Position numbers and translations under genes: made by a program
Shown: one piece after another, positions 42,398 through 50,483 of the stretch
Position numbering within the stretch: the stretch's first letter is position 1
How the letters are laid out: each line of letters starts with the position of its first letter
The notes under the pieces: model-generated
Seen by the model: only the letters and a program-made list of their open reading frames with translations
What the model was told of the DNA's origin: nothing
Databases searched by the model: none
NCBI GenBank assembly: GCA_035696365.1
Contig: DASRQS010000131.1
Span: forward strand, 18,924 to 82,923
DNA: 64,000 nucleotides
Source: JALYLC01 sp035696365
GTDB taxonomy: Bacteria > Actinomycetota > Thermoleophilia > Gaiellales > JALYLC01
Reading direction: 5' to 3'

Positions 42398-43587
42398 TGG
42401 CAGCGCTGCATACGTGGAGCGCGCGGCGCATCGCCGCCGCCGTCCGCGCACGCGAGCTCTCGGCCGAGGAGGTCACGCGCCATCACCTCGATCGCATCGC
42501 CGAGCACGAGCACCTGCACGCGGTCATCACCGTGAGTGGGGCGGATGCACTCGCACGCGCCCGCGAGCCGCCGCTCGGCCCGCTGGCCGGCGTGCCGTTC
42601 CTCGTCAAGGACATCTTCGACACCGCCGGCGTGCGCACGACGTACGGCTCCGGGATCTTCCGCGAGCACGTTCCCGTGCGCTCGGCCACGAGCGTGTGCC
42701 GGCTGCTCGATGCGGGCGCGATCATGCTCGGCAAGGCGAACCTGCACGAATTCGCGTGGGGCGTGACGTCTCGCAACCGCGCCTACGGCGCGGTCGTCAA
42801 CAGCGCCCGGCCCGATCGCATCCCCGGAGGATCCTCGGGCGGCAACGCCAGCGCGCTGGCGGCCGGGCTGTGCGCGCTCGGGCTCGCCACAGACACCGGC
42901 GCGTCCATCCGCCTGCCGGCAGCTGCCTGCGGCGTGGCCGGCTTCAAGCCCGCCTTCGGCAGCGTCCCGGCCGACGGGCTGTGGCCGCTCGCGCCGTCGT
43001 TCGACCACGTCGGCCCTCTGGCGCGCTCGCTCGACGACTGCGCGCTGGCGTTCGACGTCCTGCGGGGCGCGCCGCTCGCGCCCGCCGACGCGGCGGCGCT
43101 CGCAGTGCGCCGGCTCGAGCCGGCCGAGCTGGCCGCGACGACCGAGGCATTCCTCGAAGGCGCCGGGCTTCCGCCGGCCCCGGATCTCGTGCGCCTGCAC
43201 CTCGCGGAGTGCGCAGAGGTCCATCGGGAGATCTACGCGGAGCACCGTGACGCCTACGACGACGACCTGCATGCCAAGATCGCCGTGGGCTTCGCCGTCG
43301 CCCGCGAGGAGCGCGCGTCGCTCGTGTCGGGCCTGCACGCGTGGCGCAAGGCCTGCGCAGCCCGCTGCCCGTGGGACGTGCTGGTCACGCCGGCCTACCC
43401 CGGCGACCTCCCGCCCTTCGACGTTCCCGCGACGATCGAGCTGACCGATCGCATGACGGCCTACACCCGCCCGGTCAACTGGCTCGGCTGGCCCTCTGCG
43501 GTGACGGCCGACGGCTCGATGCACACGGGCCTGGACGAGGCCGCCGTGCTCGCGCACGCGCTGGCCTGGGAGGCCGTGTCTACGTAA
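42397..43587 (+). CDS. amidase signature family protein
   Basis: A 396-residue amidase with the Ser-Ser-Lys triad: Lys in FLVKDIFD (~69), GGSSGGNASA (~146-155) and the nucleophile in DTGASIRLPAAACG (~168-181), where Ala replaces the second Gly of the usual DTGGS. It would release ammonia or an amine from an amide. Last gene of the operon (TGATG overlap). It is shorter than typical (450-500), with a reduced C-terminal region. Confidence 0.85.
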   Translation: MAALHTWSARRIAAAVRARELSAEEVTRHHLDRIAEHEHLHAVITVSGADALARAREPPLGPLAGVPFLVKDIFDTAGVRTTYGSGIFREHVPVRSATSVCRLLDAGAIMLGKANLHEFAWGVTSRNRAYGAVVNSARPDRIPGGSSGGNASALAAGLCALGLATDTGASIRLPAAACGVAGFKPAFGSVPADGLWPLAPSFDHVGPLARSLDDCALAFDVLRGAPLAPADAAALAVRRLEPAELAATTEAFLEGAGLPPAPDLVRLHLAECAEVHREIYAEHRDAYDDDLHAKIAVGFAVAREERASLVSGLHAWRKACAARCPWDVLVTPAYPGDLPPFDVPATIELTDRMTAYTRPVNWLGWPSAVTADGSMHTGLDEAAVLAHALAWEAVST

Positions 43588-43675
43588 GCGCGTCCATCCT
43601 TGCCCATCGGCAGTTCCCCGGGAGGACTGAGCACACCTGCGCTGCGACGCCATCCGGACGTCTACCGTCCGCTGC

Positions 43676-44458
43676 ATGCAGAGACTTGCTGACCGCACGA
43701 TCATCGTCACCGGCGGGGCCTCGGGGATCGGGCGCGCGCTCTGCGTGGCGTTCGCGGCCGAGGGCGCGCGCGTCGTCGTCGGCGACGTCCGCCGCGACCC
43801 ATTGCACGTCGGCGGCACGACGACCGATCAGCTGATCGGCGACGCCGGCGGCGTGGCCCGCTTCGTCGAGGCCGATGTCAGGAGCGGCGACGACATCGAT
43901 CGAATGGTCGCGACGGCGCTCGAGTTGGGTGACGGGCGGCTCGACGTGATCGTCAACAACGCGATGGTCGCCGGCCAGCACTCGAAGGGCCTGCTCGAGA
44001 CGAGCGAGGATGACTGGGACATCATCCTCGACGTCGGCCTGCGCGGCCTGTTCCTCTGCTGCCAGCGCGCCGTGCGCCAGATGCTCACCCAAGAGGCGCG
44101 CGGCGAGGTGCGCGGTCGCGTGATCAACATCTCCTCGCAGCACGGCATGGTCGGCGCGCCCGGCAACGTCGCCTACTCGGCCATGAAGGGCGGCGTCGTC
44201 AACCTGACACGCCAGATCGCGGTCGACTTCGCCGAGCAGGGCATCGTCTGCAACGCGATCGCACCGGGCAAGATCGTCGTGCCGCGCGAGGGCGGTCAGG
44301 ACCCGGAGCTGCTCTCGTACGCCCATGCGCGCACGCCCTGGCCGAGACTGGGCGAGCCCGAGGACGTCGCAGCGCTGGGCGTCTTCCTGGCCTCCGACGA
44401 GTGCCGCTTCATGACCGGGGCGAATGTGCTCATCGACGGCGGGTTCATGGCGTACTAG
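43676..44458 (+). CDS. SDR family oxidoreductase
   Basis: A 260-residue classical SDR: TGGASGIGRA (~12-21), NNAMVAG (~94), Ser in NISSQHGMVG and YSAMKGGV with Tyr-Lys (~165). TACCGT (43663-43668) lies 7 bases before ATG 43676, a leaderless-type promoter. A small membrane protein follows after 9 bases. Confidence 0.86.
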   Translation: MQRLADRTIIVTGGASGIGRALCVAFAAEGARVVVGDVRRDPLHVGGTTTDQLIGDAGGVARFVEADVRSGDDIDRMVATALELGDGRLDVIVNNAMVAGQHSKGLLETSEDDWDIILDVGLRGLFLCCQRAVRQMLTQEARGEVRGRVINISSQHGMVGAPGNVAYSAMKGGVVNLTRQIAVDFAEQGIVCNAIAPGKIVVPREGGQDPELLSYAHARTPWPRLGEPEDVAALGVFLASDECRFMTGANVLIDGGFMAY

Positions 44459-44467
44459 CCTGCGGGC

Positions 44468-44713
44468 GTGGAGAGGCAGACGCCTGAGCCGCTCGCACGA
44501 GGCCGCGTCTTCACGATCGCGTTCTTCGTCCTCGCGGCCATCGGTCTCGTCATCAGCGTGATCATCCCGCTGCTGCTGCCGGGCCCGAAGCTCTTCACGA
44601 TCGCGCTCGGCTCCGGCGTCTTCGTGCTGATCCTCGTCTTCGGCGCGAAGCTGCTGCGACGAATCGTGTTCCGTAGCGCGCCGACGAGGGGACACTCGGG
44701 GTCTGGCCCTTGA
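44468..44713 (+). CDS. small two-helix membrane protein
   Basis: 81 residues with two hydrophobic helices ('VFTIAFFVLAAIGLVISVII' and 'LFTIALGSGVFVLILVFGA'), followed by basic residues. The last eight residues (RGHSGSGP) and the stop are encoded by the left arm of the 64-bp palindrome, so the C-terminus was rewritten by the repeat. GTG start with TAGCCT 6 bases upstream. Function unknown. Confidence 0.6.
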   Translation: MERQTPEPLARGRVFTIAFFVLAAIGLVISVIIPLLLPGPKLFTIALGSGVFVLILVFGAKLLRRIVFRSAPTRGHSGSGP

Positions 44714-44752
44714 TGTCCCGCGGGACATCAAGGGCCAGACCCCGAGTGTCCC
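44689..44752. repeat. perfect 64-bp palindrome, REP-like copy 5
   Basis: Arms 44689-44720 and 44721-44752 are exact reverse complements of 32 bases with no spacer. Each arm is one REP-like unit of the type seen at 28894-28926 (GGGACACTCGGGGTC start, TGATGTCCCG end). So two units stand head to head. It would extrude a cruciform and form a very stable hairpin RNA between the convergent membrane-protein and OsmC genes. Confidence 0.92.
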
Positions 44753-44765
44753 GCCGGACGCTGGT

Positions 44766-45200
44766 TCACGGAGCGTCGAACACGGCCGTGACCTGCATCG
44801 CGACGTTGCCGCGGATCGCCTGGCAGACCGGGCAGTGCTCGGTCGCGTCGTCCACCAGCGCCTGCAGCTCGGGCTCGGAGGCGGGCGACGTCAGCGCCAC
44901 CGCGAGGTCGCTCGCCGCCAGGCGATGATCGCCGGCCTCGTCGCTCCACTCCAGGCGCACGCGCGCTTCCGTTACGACGTGCGCGAGCTCGATCCCGCGC
45001 GAGCGCGCCATGCTCGTGATCGTCGAGGTGAAGCAGTTGGCGTGGGCCGCCGCGAACAGCTCCTCGGGGTTCGTCGCCCCGCCCGGTCCGCCCAGCTCGA
45101 CCTGAGCCGCCGTCGCCGCGGCGAGCATGCCGGACGAGCTCTCCACGCTGCCGCCGAAGCCCTGCCAGTCGACGGTCGCGCGTGCCTCGTAGCGTCCCAT
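44766..45200 (-). CDS. OsmC/Ohr family peroxiredoxin-like protein
   Basis: A 144-residue OsmC-fold protein. The peroxidatic Cys56 (AHANCFTSTI) and resolving Cys (~125, EHCPVCQAI) are both present. An extra Cys makes CPVC. It reduces organic hydroperoxides with thiol donors. ATG 45200 has TATCGT (45214-45209) 8 bases upstream. It diverges from the TudS-like gene with a 26-base gap. Confidence 0.88.
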   Translation of the reverse strand: MGRYEARATVDWQGFGGSVESSSGMLAAATAAQVELGGPGGATNPEELFAAAHANCFTSTITSMARSRGIELAHVVTEARVRLEWSDEAGDHRLAASDLAVALTSPASEPELQALVDDATEHCPVCQAIRGNVAMQVTAVFDAP

Positions 45201-45226
45201 GCGCGCTGACGATACATACTGCCGTC
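45201..45226. promoter_or_regulatory. 26-bp divergent promoter, osmC-like / tudS-like
   Basis: Leftward TATCGT (45214-45209) and a rightward element starting at the same TA (TACATA 45213-45218, or CATACT 45215-45220) lie 8 and 6-8 bases from their start codons. Both messages would be leaderless. Confidence 0.4.
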
Positions 45227-45796
45227 GTGACCGAGCCCACCACCGCCGGCGTCGCCTTCGTCGCCCACTGCCTGCTCAACCAGAACTCCAAGACCGACGG
45301 CGGCGCGCGCTGCCCCGGCATCTACTCCCCACTCGTCGATCTGCTGCGCGAGCGCGGCTGGCGCATCGAGCAGATGCCCTGCCCCGAGCACGGGTTCCTC
45401 GGGATGCACCGCTTCTGGCTCGTCAAGGACCAGGCCGACACGCTGGCCTTCCGGCGGCACTGCCGGCGGCAGGCGAAGGTCGTCGCGGGCGCCATCGCGG
45501 TGCACGTCGAGCGTGGCACCGACGTGGTCGTGATCGGCGTCGAGGGCAGCCCGTCGATGGGCGTGCGCATCACGTCCTCGAGCGCGGAGTGGGGCGGTGC
45601 GCCGGACAAGGGCAGTGATCCCTACCCGCTCGTGCCCGGCCGCGGGATCTTCAGCGAGGAGTTGATCGCCGAGCTCGCCGACCGCGGGCTCGAGAACGTG
45701 CGCGCGAGCGGCATCGAGCACCAGCTCCCGAGCTACGACGTTGCGGCCGAGCGCGAGCAGATCTCAGGCCTCCTGGAGCATCCGAGTGGAAGGTGA
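45227..45796 (+). CDS. TudS-related (DUF523-like) putative desulfidase
   Basis: 189 residues. The N-terminus 'VAHCLLNQNSKTDGGARCPG' with a later MPCPEHGFLG gives three conserved Cys (~residues 16, 30 and 53), the pattern of TudS-related [4Fe-4S] desulfidases. TudS removes sulfur from 2-thiouracil. GTG 45227 is chosen from the promoter spacing. It overlaps the next gene by 11 bases, and that gene overlaps a dihydropyrimidinase, suggesting a thiolated cyclic amide or pyrimidine is desulfurised and then opened. The functional call is inference. Confidence 0.65.
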   Translation: MTEPTTAGVAFVAHCLLNQNSKTDGGARCPGIYSPLVDLLRERGWRIEQMPCPEHGFLGMHRFWLVKDQADTLAFRRHCRRQAKVVAGAIAVHVERGTDVVVIGVEGSPSMGVRITSSSAEWGGAPDKGSDPYPLVPGRGIFSEELIAELADRGLENVRASGIEHQLPSYDVAAEREQISGLLEHPSGR

Positions 45797-46172
45797 CGCG
45801 AGAGGATTCCGCGTCGCCGTCTGCGCCGACGCGCTCGTGAACCCGGAGCCGGGCGGTCTCGACGCCCTCGCGGTCTGCGAGCGCACGGGCTTCGGCGTCA
45901 TGCAGCTGCCGGCGACCTGGTATCCCGAAGAGGTGGCGGCCGGCTGGATCGAGCAGGTCGCCGAGCAGCTCGACGAGTACCTGCGCCACGACTATGCCGT
46001 CGTGCTCGTGACGCGCGCGCACGACGCGGCAGGCGCGCGCCAGCGCACGGCGCTCGGCGCCGCGCTCGCCGCCATCGGCCACGAGCTGCCGCCTGAGCAC
46101 GAGAGCAACGGCGACGAGGCGGCGCTGGAGCAGTTCCTGCGCTCCCAGCCCGTGCCCGGCGCCGCGGCGTGA
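45786..46172 (+). CDS. protein of unknown function between tudS-like and dihydropyrimidinase genes
   Basis: 128 residues; not recognised. It begins within the end of the TudS-like gene (11-base overlap) and ends in a GTGA overlap with the dihydropyrimidinase. It shows 'AVCADALVNPEPGGLDAL', a second Cys (AVCERTGFG) and a helical, acidic middle (WIEQVAEQLDEYLRHDY). No membrane segment or signal peptide. The overlaps imply a stoichiometric partner or a step between its neighbours. Confidence 0.55.
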   Translation: MEGDARGFRVAVCADALVNPEPGGLDALAVCERTGFGVMQLPATWYPEEVAAGWIEQVAEQLDEYLRHDYAVVLVTRAHDAAGARQRTALGAALAAIGHELPPEHESNGDEAALEQFLRSQPVPGAAA

Positions 46173-47542
46173 GCCGGACGGTCGCCGTCCGCGGCGGCCT
46201 CGTGGTCGCTCCCGGCGGCCCCCGCAAGGCCGACGTCCTGATCGAGGACGAGCTGATCGTCGCCATTGCCGAGCCGGGCGAGGCCGCCGCCGAAGACGAG
46301 ATCGACGCCCAGGGCTGCATCGTGCTTCCGGGCGCGGTCGACGCGCACGTCCACGTGGGCCTCGACTACCGCCTCATGGACGGCAGCACGGCGACCTCGG
46401 CCGACAGCTACGAGGATGCCTCGCGCGCCGCGGCCGTGGGCGGCACGACGACGATCATCGACTTCGCGATGCAGGTCGAGGGCGAGGGGCTCGTGGCGCC
46501 GCTCGAGCGGCGCCTCGACGACATCCGCCCGAGCGCCGTGGACGTGGCGCTGCACTGCTGGATGCTGGAGGCGAACCCGCAGGCCCTGCGCGAGATCCCC
46601 GAGCTCGTCGCGCGCGGTGTCCCCTCGCTCAAGGTCTTCCTCGCCTACAGCCAGCTCGGCGAGCCGATGTCCGACGAGGACCTGCTCGCCGTCTGGAAGG
46701 GCGTCGCCGGGGCCGGCGGGATCATGCAGGCCCACTGCGAGAGCTGGCCCATCATCCGGCCGCGCCTGGAGGCGGCGATGGCGAGCGGAGCCACGGGCTA
46801 CGCCGGGTTCGCCGCCTCGCGGCCGCCCGTCTCCGAGGCCGATGCGGTCGGCCGCGCGCTCGCGCTGGCCGCCGCCAGCGGCGCCGAGACCTACTGCGTC
46901 CACCTCTCGACGAGCGGCGCGGTCGAGCACCTGCGGCTGGCGCGCATGCACGGCCTCGCGGTGCACGGCGAGTCGTGCCCGCACCACCTGCTGCTGGACG
47001 AGTCGCTGTACCTCGGCGAGCGGCCGGGCGACTTCGTGATGAGCCCCCCTCTGCGCAGCGCCGAGCATCGCGCCGCGCTCTGGGCGGGCATCCTGGACGG
47101 GACGCTCGAGGTCGCCGCCGCCGACCACGCCGCCTGGCCCGCGCCCATCAAGGCGCCCGGGCCCGGGTTCCTGGAGGCCGTTCACGGAGCCGCCGGCAAC
47201 GGCCTGCTGCTGCCGCTGCTGGCCGCGCAGGTCGAGCTGGTCGAGGGCTTCGGCTGGGAGCACGTCGCGCGCCTCACGGCCGAGAACCCCGCGCGCATCT
47301 TCCGCCTGCCCGACAAGGGCGCGCTCGCTCCGGGCCGGCACGCCGATCTGGTGGTGCTGCACCCGGGCGACGTCGCTCCCGTGCCCCAGGTGCCGCCCCA
47401 CTGGCAGGTGGACAACGGCATCTTCCGCGGCCTGCCGCACATTCCGCCACGCGTCGTGGTGCAGCGGGGCCACGTGCTCGCGCGCGGCGGGGCGTTCATC
47501 GGCGAGCCCGCCGCGGGTCGATTCGTGCCGGGAATGACGTAA
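46169..47542 (+). CDS. dihydropyrimidinase/hydantoinase-type cyclic amidohydrolase
   Basis: A 457-residue binuclear zinc amidohydrolase. Ligands are HxH in VDAHVHVG (~56-63), the carbamylated Lys in SLKVFLAYS (~152), His in MQAHCES (~190), His in CVHLST (~246) and Asp in AAADHAAW (~319). It opens 5- or 6-membered cyclic diamides (dihydropyrimidines, hydantoins) to N-carbamoyl products. No N-carbamoyl amidohydrolase is adjacent. The GTG start overlaps the unknown gene (GTGA). Confidence 0.87.
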   Translation: MSRTVAVRGGLVVAPGGPRKADVLIEDELIVAIAEPGEAAAEDEIDAQGCIVLPGAVDAHVHVGLDYRLMDGSTATSADSYEDASRAAAVGGTTTIIDFAMQVEGEGLVAPLERRLDDIRPSAVDVALHCWMLEANPQALREIPELVARGVPSLKVFLAYSQLGEPMSDEDLLAVWKGVAGAGGIMQAHCESWPIIRPRLEAAMASGATGYAGFAASRPPVSEADAVGRALALAAASGAETYCVHLSTSGAVEHLRLARMHGLAVHGESCPHHLLLDESLYLGERPGDFVMSPPLRSAEHRAALWAGILDGTLEVAAADHAAWPAPIKAPGPGFLEAVHGAAGNGLLLPLLAAQVELVEGFGWEHVARLTAENPARIFRLPDKGALAPGRHADLVVLHPGDVAPVPQVPPHWQVDNGIFRGLPHIPPRVVVQRGHVLARGGAFIGEPAAGRFVPGMT

Positions 47543-47592
47543 CGAAACGCGGGCGTGCGAGACTACCTGGAGCATTCCGAATTGGAGGATTG

Positions 47593-48252
47593 ATGCTGAA
47601 GTTCCTGACGAAGTCCCGCGACCTGGTCGCCGAGTCCGACGCCCTGCCCGGCCGCGACGAGCCCATTCCTGTTCCTGCCAAGCACACCGTGCTCGGCACG
47701 CCGCTGTTGCCGCCGTTCCCCGAGGGCATCGAGGTCGTGCAGCTCGGCCTGGGCTGCTTCTGGGGCGCCGAGCGCCTCTTCTGGCAGCTGCCCGGCGTGT
47801 ATTCGACCGCCGTCGGCTACGCGGGCGGCTTCACGAAGAACCCGACCTACGGCGAGGTCTGCTCCGGCCGCACCGGCCACACCGAGGCCGTGCTCGTGGC
47901 CTTCGACCCGAAGGTGCTGCCCTTCGAGCAGCTCCTGCGCACGTTCTGGGAGGGCCATGACCCGACGCAGGGCATGCGCCAGGGCAACGACATGGGCACG
48001 CAGTACCGCTCGGCGATCTACTGGACGAGCGATGCCCAGCGCGAGATCGCGCTGCGCTCGCGTGACGCCTACCAGGCCGCGCTGTCCGAGAAGGGCCGCG
48101 GTCAGATCACGACCGAGCTCGCCGAGGCCGGCCCGTTCTACCCGGCCGAGGAGTATCACCAGCAGTACCTGCAGAAGAACCCGGGCGGCTATTGCGGCCT
48201 GGGCGGCACGGGCGTGAGCTGCCCGATCGGCGCCGGCGTCAGCGCCGCCTGA
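47593..48252 (+). CDS. msrA: peptide-methionine (S)-S-oxide reductase MsrA
   Basis: A 219-residue MsrA. The catalytic Cys55 is in GCFWGAE; VGYAGG and GDMGTQYRS-like 'GNDMGTQYRSAIY' follow, and C-terminal Cys residues (~200 and ~210) can resolve the sulfenate. It repairs methionine-S-sulfoxide. GGAGGA lies just before ATG 47593. Followed by a strong terminator. It is probably not part of the upstream catabolic operon. Confidence 0.93.
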   Translation: MLKFLTKSRDLVAESDALPGRDEPIPVPAKHTVLGTPLLPPFPEGIEVVQLGLGCFWGAERLFWQLPGVYSTAVGYAGGFTKNPTYGEVCSGRTGHTEAVLVAFDPKVLPFEQLLRTFWEGHDPTQGMRQGNDMGTQYRSAIYWTSDAQREIALRSRDAYQAALSEKGRGQITTELAEAGPFYPAEEYHQQYLQKNPGGYCGLGGTGVSCPIGAGVSAA

Positions 48253-48267
48253 TCTGAGCAGTCGACG

Positions 48268-49254
48268 CTAGGCGGGCGCGTCCACCGGGACGCGCCCGCC
48301 GGTTTTCAGCGCCCGCTCGCAGGCCAGCGCCGTGGCGAGCGATGCAGTCGCTTGAACGGGCGTGCAGGCGACCTCGCCGGGCGCCCCCGCGCTCGCGGCC
48401 GCGAGGAAGCGCTGCAGGCCGTGCGCGCTCGGAGCGCCGTCGTCCTGCAGGTCGACCACCGCGCCGTCGGCGATCCCCTGCGCGCGGAACGCCGGATCGA
48501 GCACGCCCTCGATGCGCGCCCCGTCGCCGATCACGTCGAGCTCGTACGTGCGCGGCAGGTCGTCTCGCTGCCACACGACCTGGATCGTCGCGACAGCGCC
48601 CCGCTCGAGCTCGAGCGTGAGCGCGAGGACGTCGTCGATCTCGCTGCCCGCGGGACGGTCGGCGCCCGCCAGCGGCATGTTGACGCCGGTCGCCGAGACG
48701 CGCACGGCCGGGCCGGCAATGGCCTGCACGAGGTCGATGCCGTGACTGGCGCGCTCGAGTACCTGCCCGCCGCCGGCTGCCTGGTCGGTGAACCACGTGC
48801 GCCCCGCGGTCGCGCCGAACATGCGCACGGCGAGCAGCCCGAGCGCGCGCTCCGCGAAGAGGTCGCGCACCTGCGGCACCCATGTGATCGCGCGCCACTG
48901 GTAGCCGATCGCGCACACGACGCCCGTCCGCTCGACCGCCTCGACGATCACTCGCGCGTCGTCGAGATCACGGGCCACCGGCTTCTCGAGGTAGACGGGC
49001 AGTCCGCGCTCCAGCGCCTCCACGGTCACCTCGCGATGCAGGCGCGGCGGCGTCAGCACGAGCACGGCTTCGGGCTCGCCTTGCTCGAGCAGCGATTGCC
49101 AGCCCTCGAATGCGTCCGCCCCGGTCAGCCCGGCGGCCCAGGTCCGTCGCACGGGATCGGGATCGCAGACGCAGACGACCTGCTCTCCGAGCGCCTTCAG
49201 GTTGGCCAGATGCGTCTCCGCAATCCACCCACAGCCGATCACGCCGATCCTCAT
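48268..49254 (-). CDS. Gfo/Idh/MocA family oxidoreductase
   Basis: A 328-residue NAD(P)-dependent dehydrogenase. The Rossmann motif is GVIGCGWIAETH (~4-15); EKPVA (~93) holds the conserved Lys, and GYQWR and ASHGIDL carry the catalytic region with His. Last gene of the (-) operon after two amidohydrolases and an aminotransferase (ATGA overlap). The C-terminus is encoded inside the msrA terminator hairpin. Substrate unknown. Confidence 0.86.
   Translation of the reverse strand: MRIGVIGCGWIAETHLANLKALGEQVVCVCDPDPVRRTWAAGLTGADAFEGWQSLLEQGEPEAVLVLTPPRLHREVTVEALERGLPVYLEKPVARDLDDARVIVEAVERTGVVCAIGYQWRAITWVPQVRDLFAERALGLLAVRMFGATAGRTWFTDQAAGGGQVLERASHGIDLVQAIAGPAVRVSATGVNMPLAGADRPAGSEIDDVLALTLELERGAVATIQVVWQRDDLPRTYELDVIGDGARIEGVLDPAFRAQGIADGAVVDLQDDGAPSAHGLQRFLAAASAGAPGEVACTPVQATASLATALACERALKTGGRVPVDAPA
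48271..48306 (+). terminator. rho-independent terminator after msrA
   Basis: A perfect 13-bp stem (48271-48283 with 48288-48300) closes a 4-base loop (ACCG) and is followed by GGTTTT. It lies 18 bases past the msrA stop. The same bases encode the last ~10 codons of the convergent Gfo/Idh gene. Confidence 0.75.
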
Positions 49255-50483
49255 GCCACCACCTCGCCGTTGCGCAGTACGGCGCGCGGACGCCCGCGCA
49301 CCTCCGTTCCGTCCCACACGCTCGCATCGAGTCCCTCGCCGAGCGTTGCAGGCGTCAGCGTCCAGGCCGGCTCCGGGTCCCACACCAGCAGGTCGGCGGG
49401 CATCCCGGCCTCGATGCATCGCCCGCCGCACAGGAGCCGCGTTGCCAGCTCGATCGGCAGACGGCCGTCGTGCAGGCTCGCGCTGAGCGTCAGCGGCGTG
49501 CGCGCTGCCACGCCCGGGCCGCCCGAGACGAGCTCGTCGAACGGGGCCGAGGGACGAGAGCCGCGGTGCGAGTGGTCGGAGCCGATGGCGCTCAGCGTGC
49601 CGTCGAGCAGGCCTTCCCAGACGGCCTCGACGTGCGAGCGGGGCCGCAGCGGCGGCGAGATCACGCCCATCGGCGCGAGCGGGCCGGCGTAGACGCCCTC
49701 GTCGAGCAGCAGGTACTGCGGGCAGGTCTCGCCCGTGACGTCGAGTCCCTCGGCGCGCGCCCGCCGGATCGCCTCGACGCCCCCCGCGGTGGAGACGTGC
49801 ACGATGTAGACTGGGGCCTCCGCCAGGCGCGCGAGATCGAGCGCGCGGCGGATGGCCTCCTCCTCGACCAGCGGCGGGCGCGAGCGGGGGTGGGCGTCGA
49901 CGCCGAGATCGCCCGCGGCGCGCAGCCGCTCGCGCAGCACCTGGATCGCTCCGGCGTTCTCGCAGTGCAGCCGGGGCACGACGCCGTACTGGCGTCCCCA
50001 GAGCAGCGCGCGCATGAGGAGCTCGTCCCCGGCGTCCATAGCGAGCTCGCGGTAGGCGAGGAACAGCTTGATGCCGCGCACGCCCTGCGCGGCGAGCGCC
50101 GCGAATGAGGCCTCGTCGAGCGCGCCCGGCTCATACACCGTGGCGAGCGGCTCGATGCGGCAGGCGGCACCGGCAGCGCGTGCGACCCAACGCGCGCAGG
50201 CGTGCTCGACGCGCTCCCCGGGCTCCGGCGGCGCGTAGGCCTCGACCGCGGTCGTTCCCGACCGCAGGGCGGCCGCCGGCGCGTCGGGAAGGCCCTCGTA
50301 GACGTGCGCGTGCGGATCGAAGCCGCCCGGCAGCACCCAGCAGCCGCGGGCGTCCAGCTCGCGGGCGCCGGCCGCCGTCTCGCCGACGGCCGCCACCTGA
50401 CCGTCCTCGAGCAGGACGTCGGCGCCGTCGAGCACGCCGCCGGGTGTGACCACGCGGCCGCCCGAGATACGGAGCGCCGTCAC
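49251..50483 (-). CDS. cyclic amidohydrolase, dihydroorotase/dihydropyrimidinase-like
   Basis: A 410-residue amidohydrolase. Metal ligands: FDPHAHVYEG (~56), Lys in GIKLFLAY (~140), LHCEN (~173), IVHVST (~228) and GSDHSH (~300). The family includes dihydroorotase, allantoinase and hydantoinase, so the ring substrate cannot be fixed from sequence. GTG start overlaps the preceding amidohydrolase gene (GTGA) and the stop overlaps Gfo/Idh (ATGA). Confidence 0.85.
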   Translation of the reverse strand: MTALRISGGRVVTPGGVLDGADVLLEDGQVAAVGETAAGARELDARGCWVLPGGFDPHAHVYEGLPDAPAAALRSGTTAVEAYAPPEPGERVEHACARWVARAAGAACRIEPLATVYEPGALDEASFAALAAQGVRGIKLFLAYRELAMDAGDELLMRALLWGRQYGVVPRLHCENAGAIQVLRERLRAAGDLGVDAHPRSRPPLVEEEAIRRALDLARLAEAPVYIVHVSTAGGVEAIRRARAEGLDVTGETCPQYLLLDEGVYAGPLAPMGVISPPLRPRSHVEAVWEGLLDGTLSAIGSDHSHRGSRPSAPFDELVSGGPGVAARTPLTLSASLHDGRLPIELATRLLCGGRCIEAGMPADLLVWDPEPAWTLTPATLGEGLDASVWDGTEVRGRPRAVLRNGEVVA

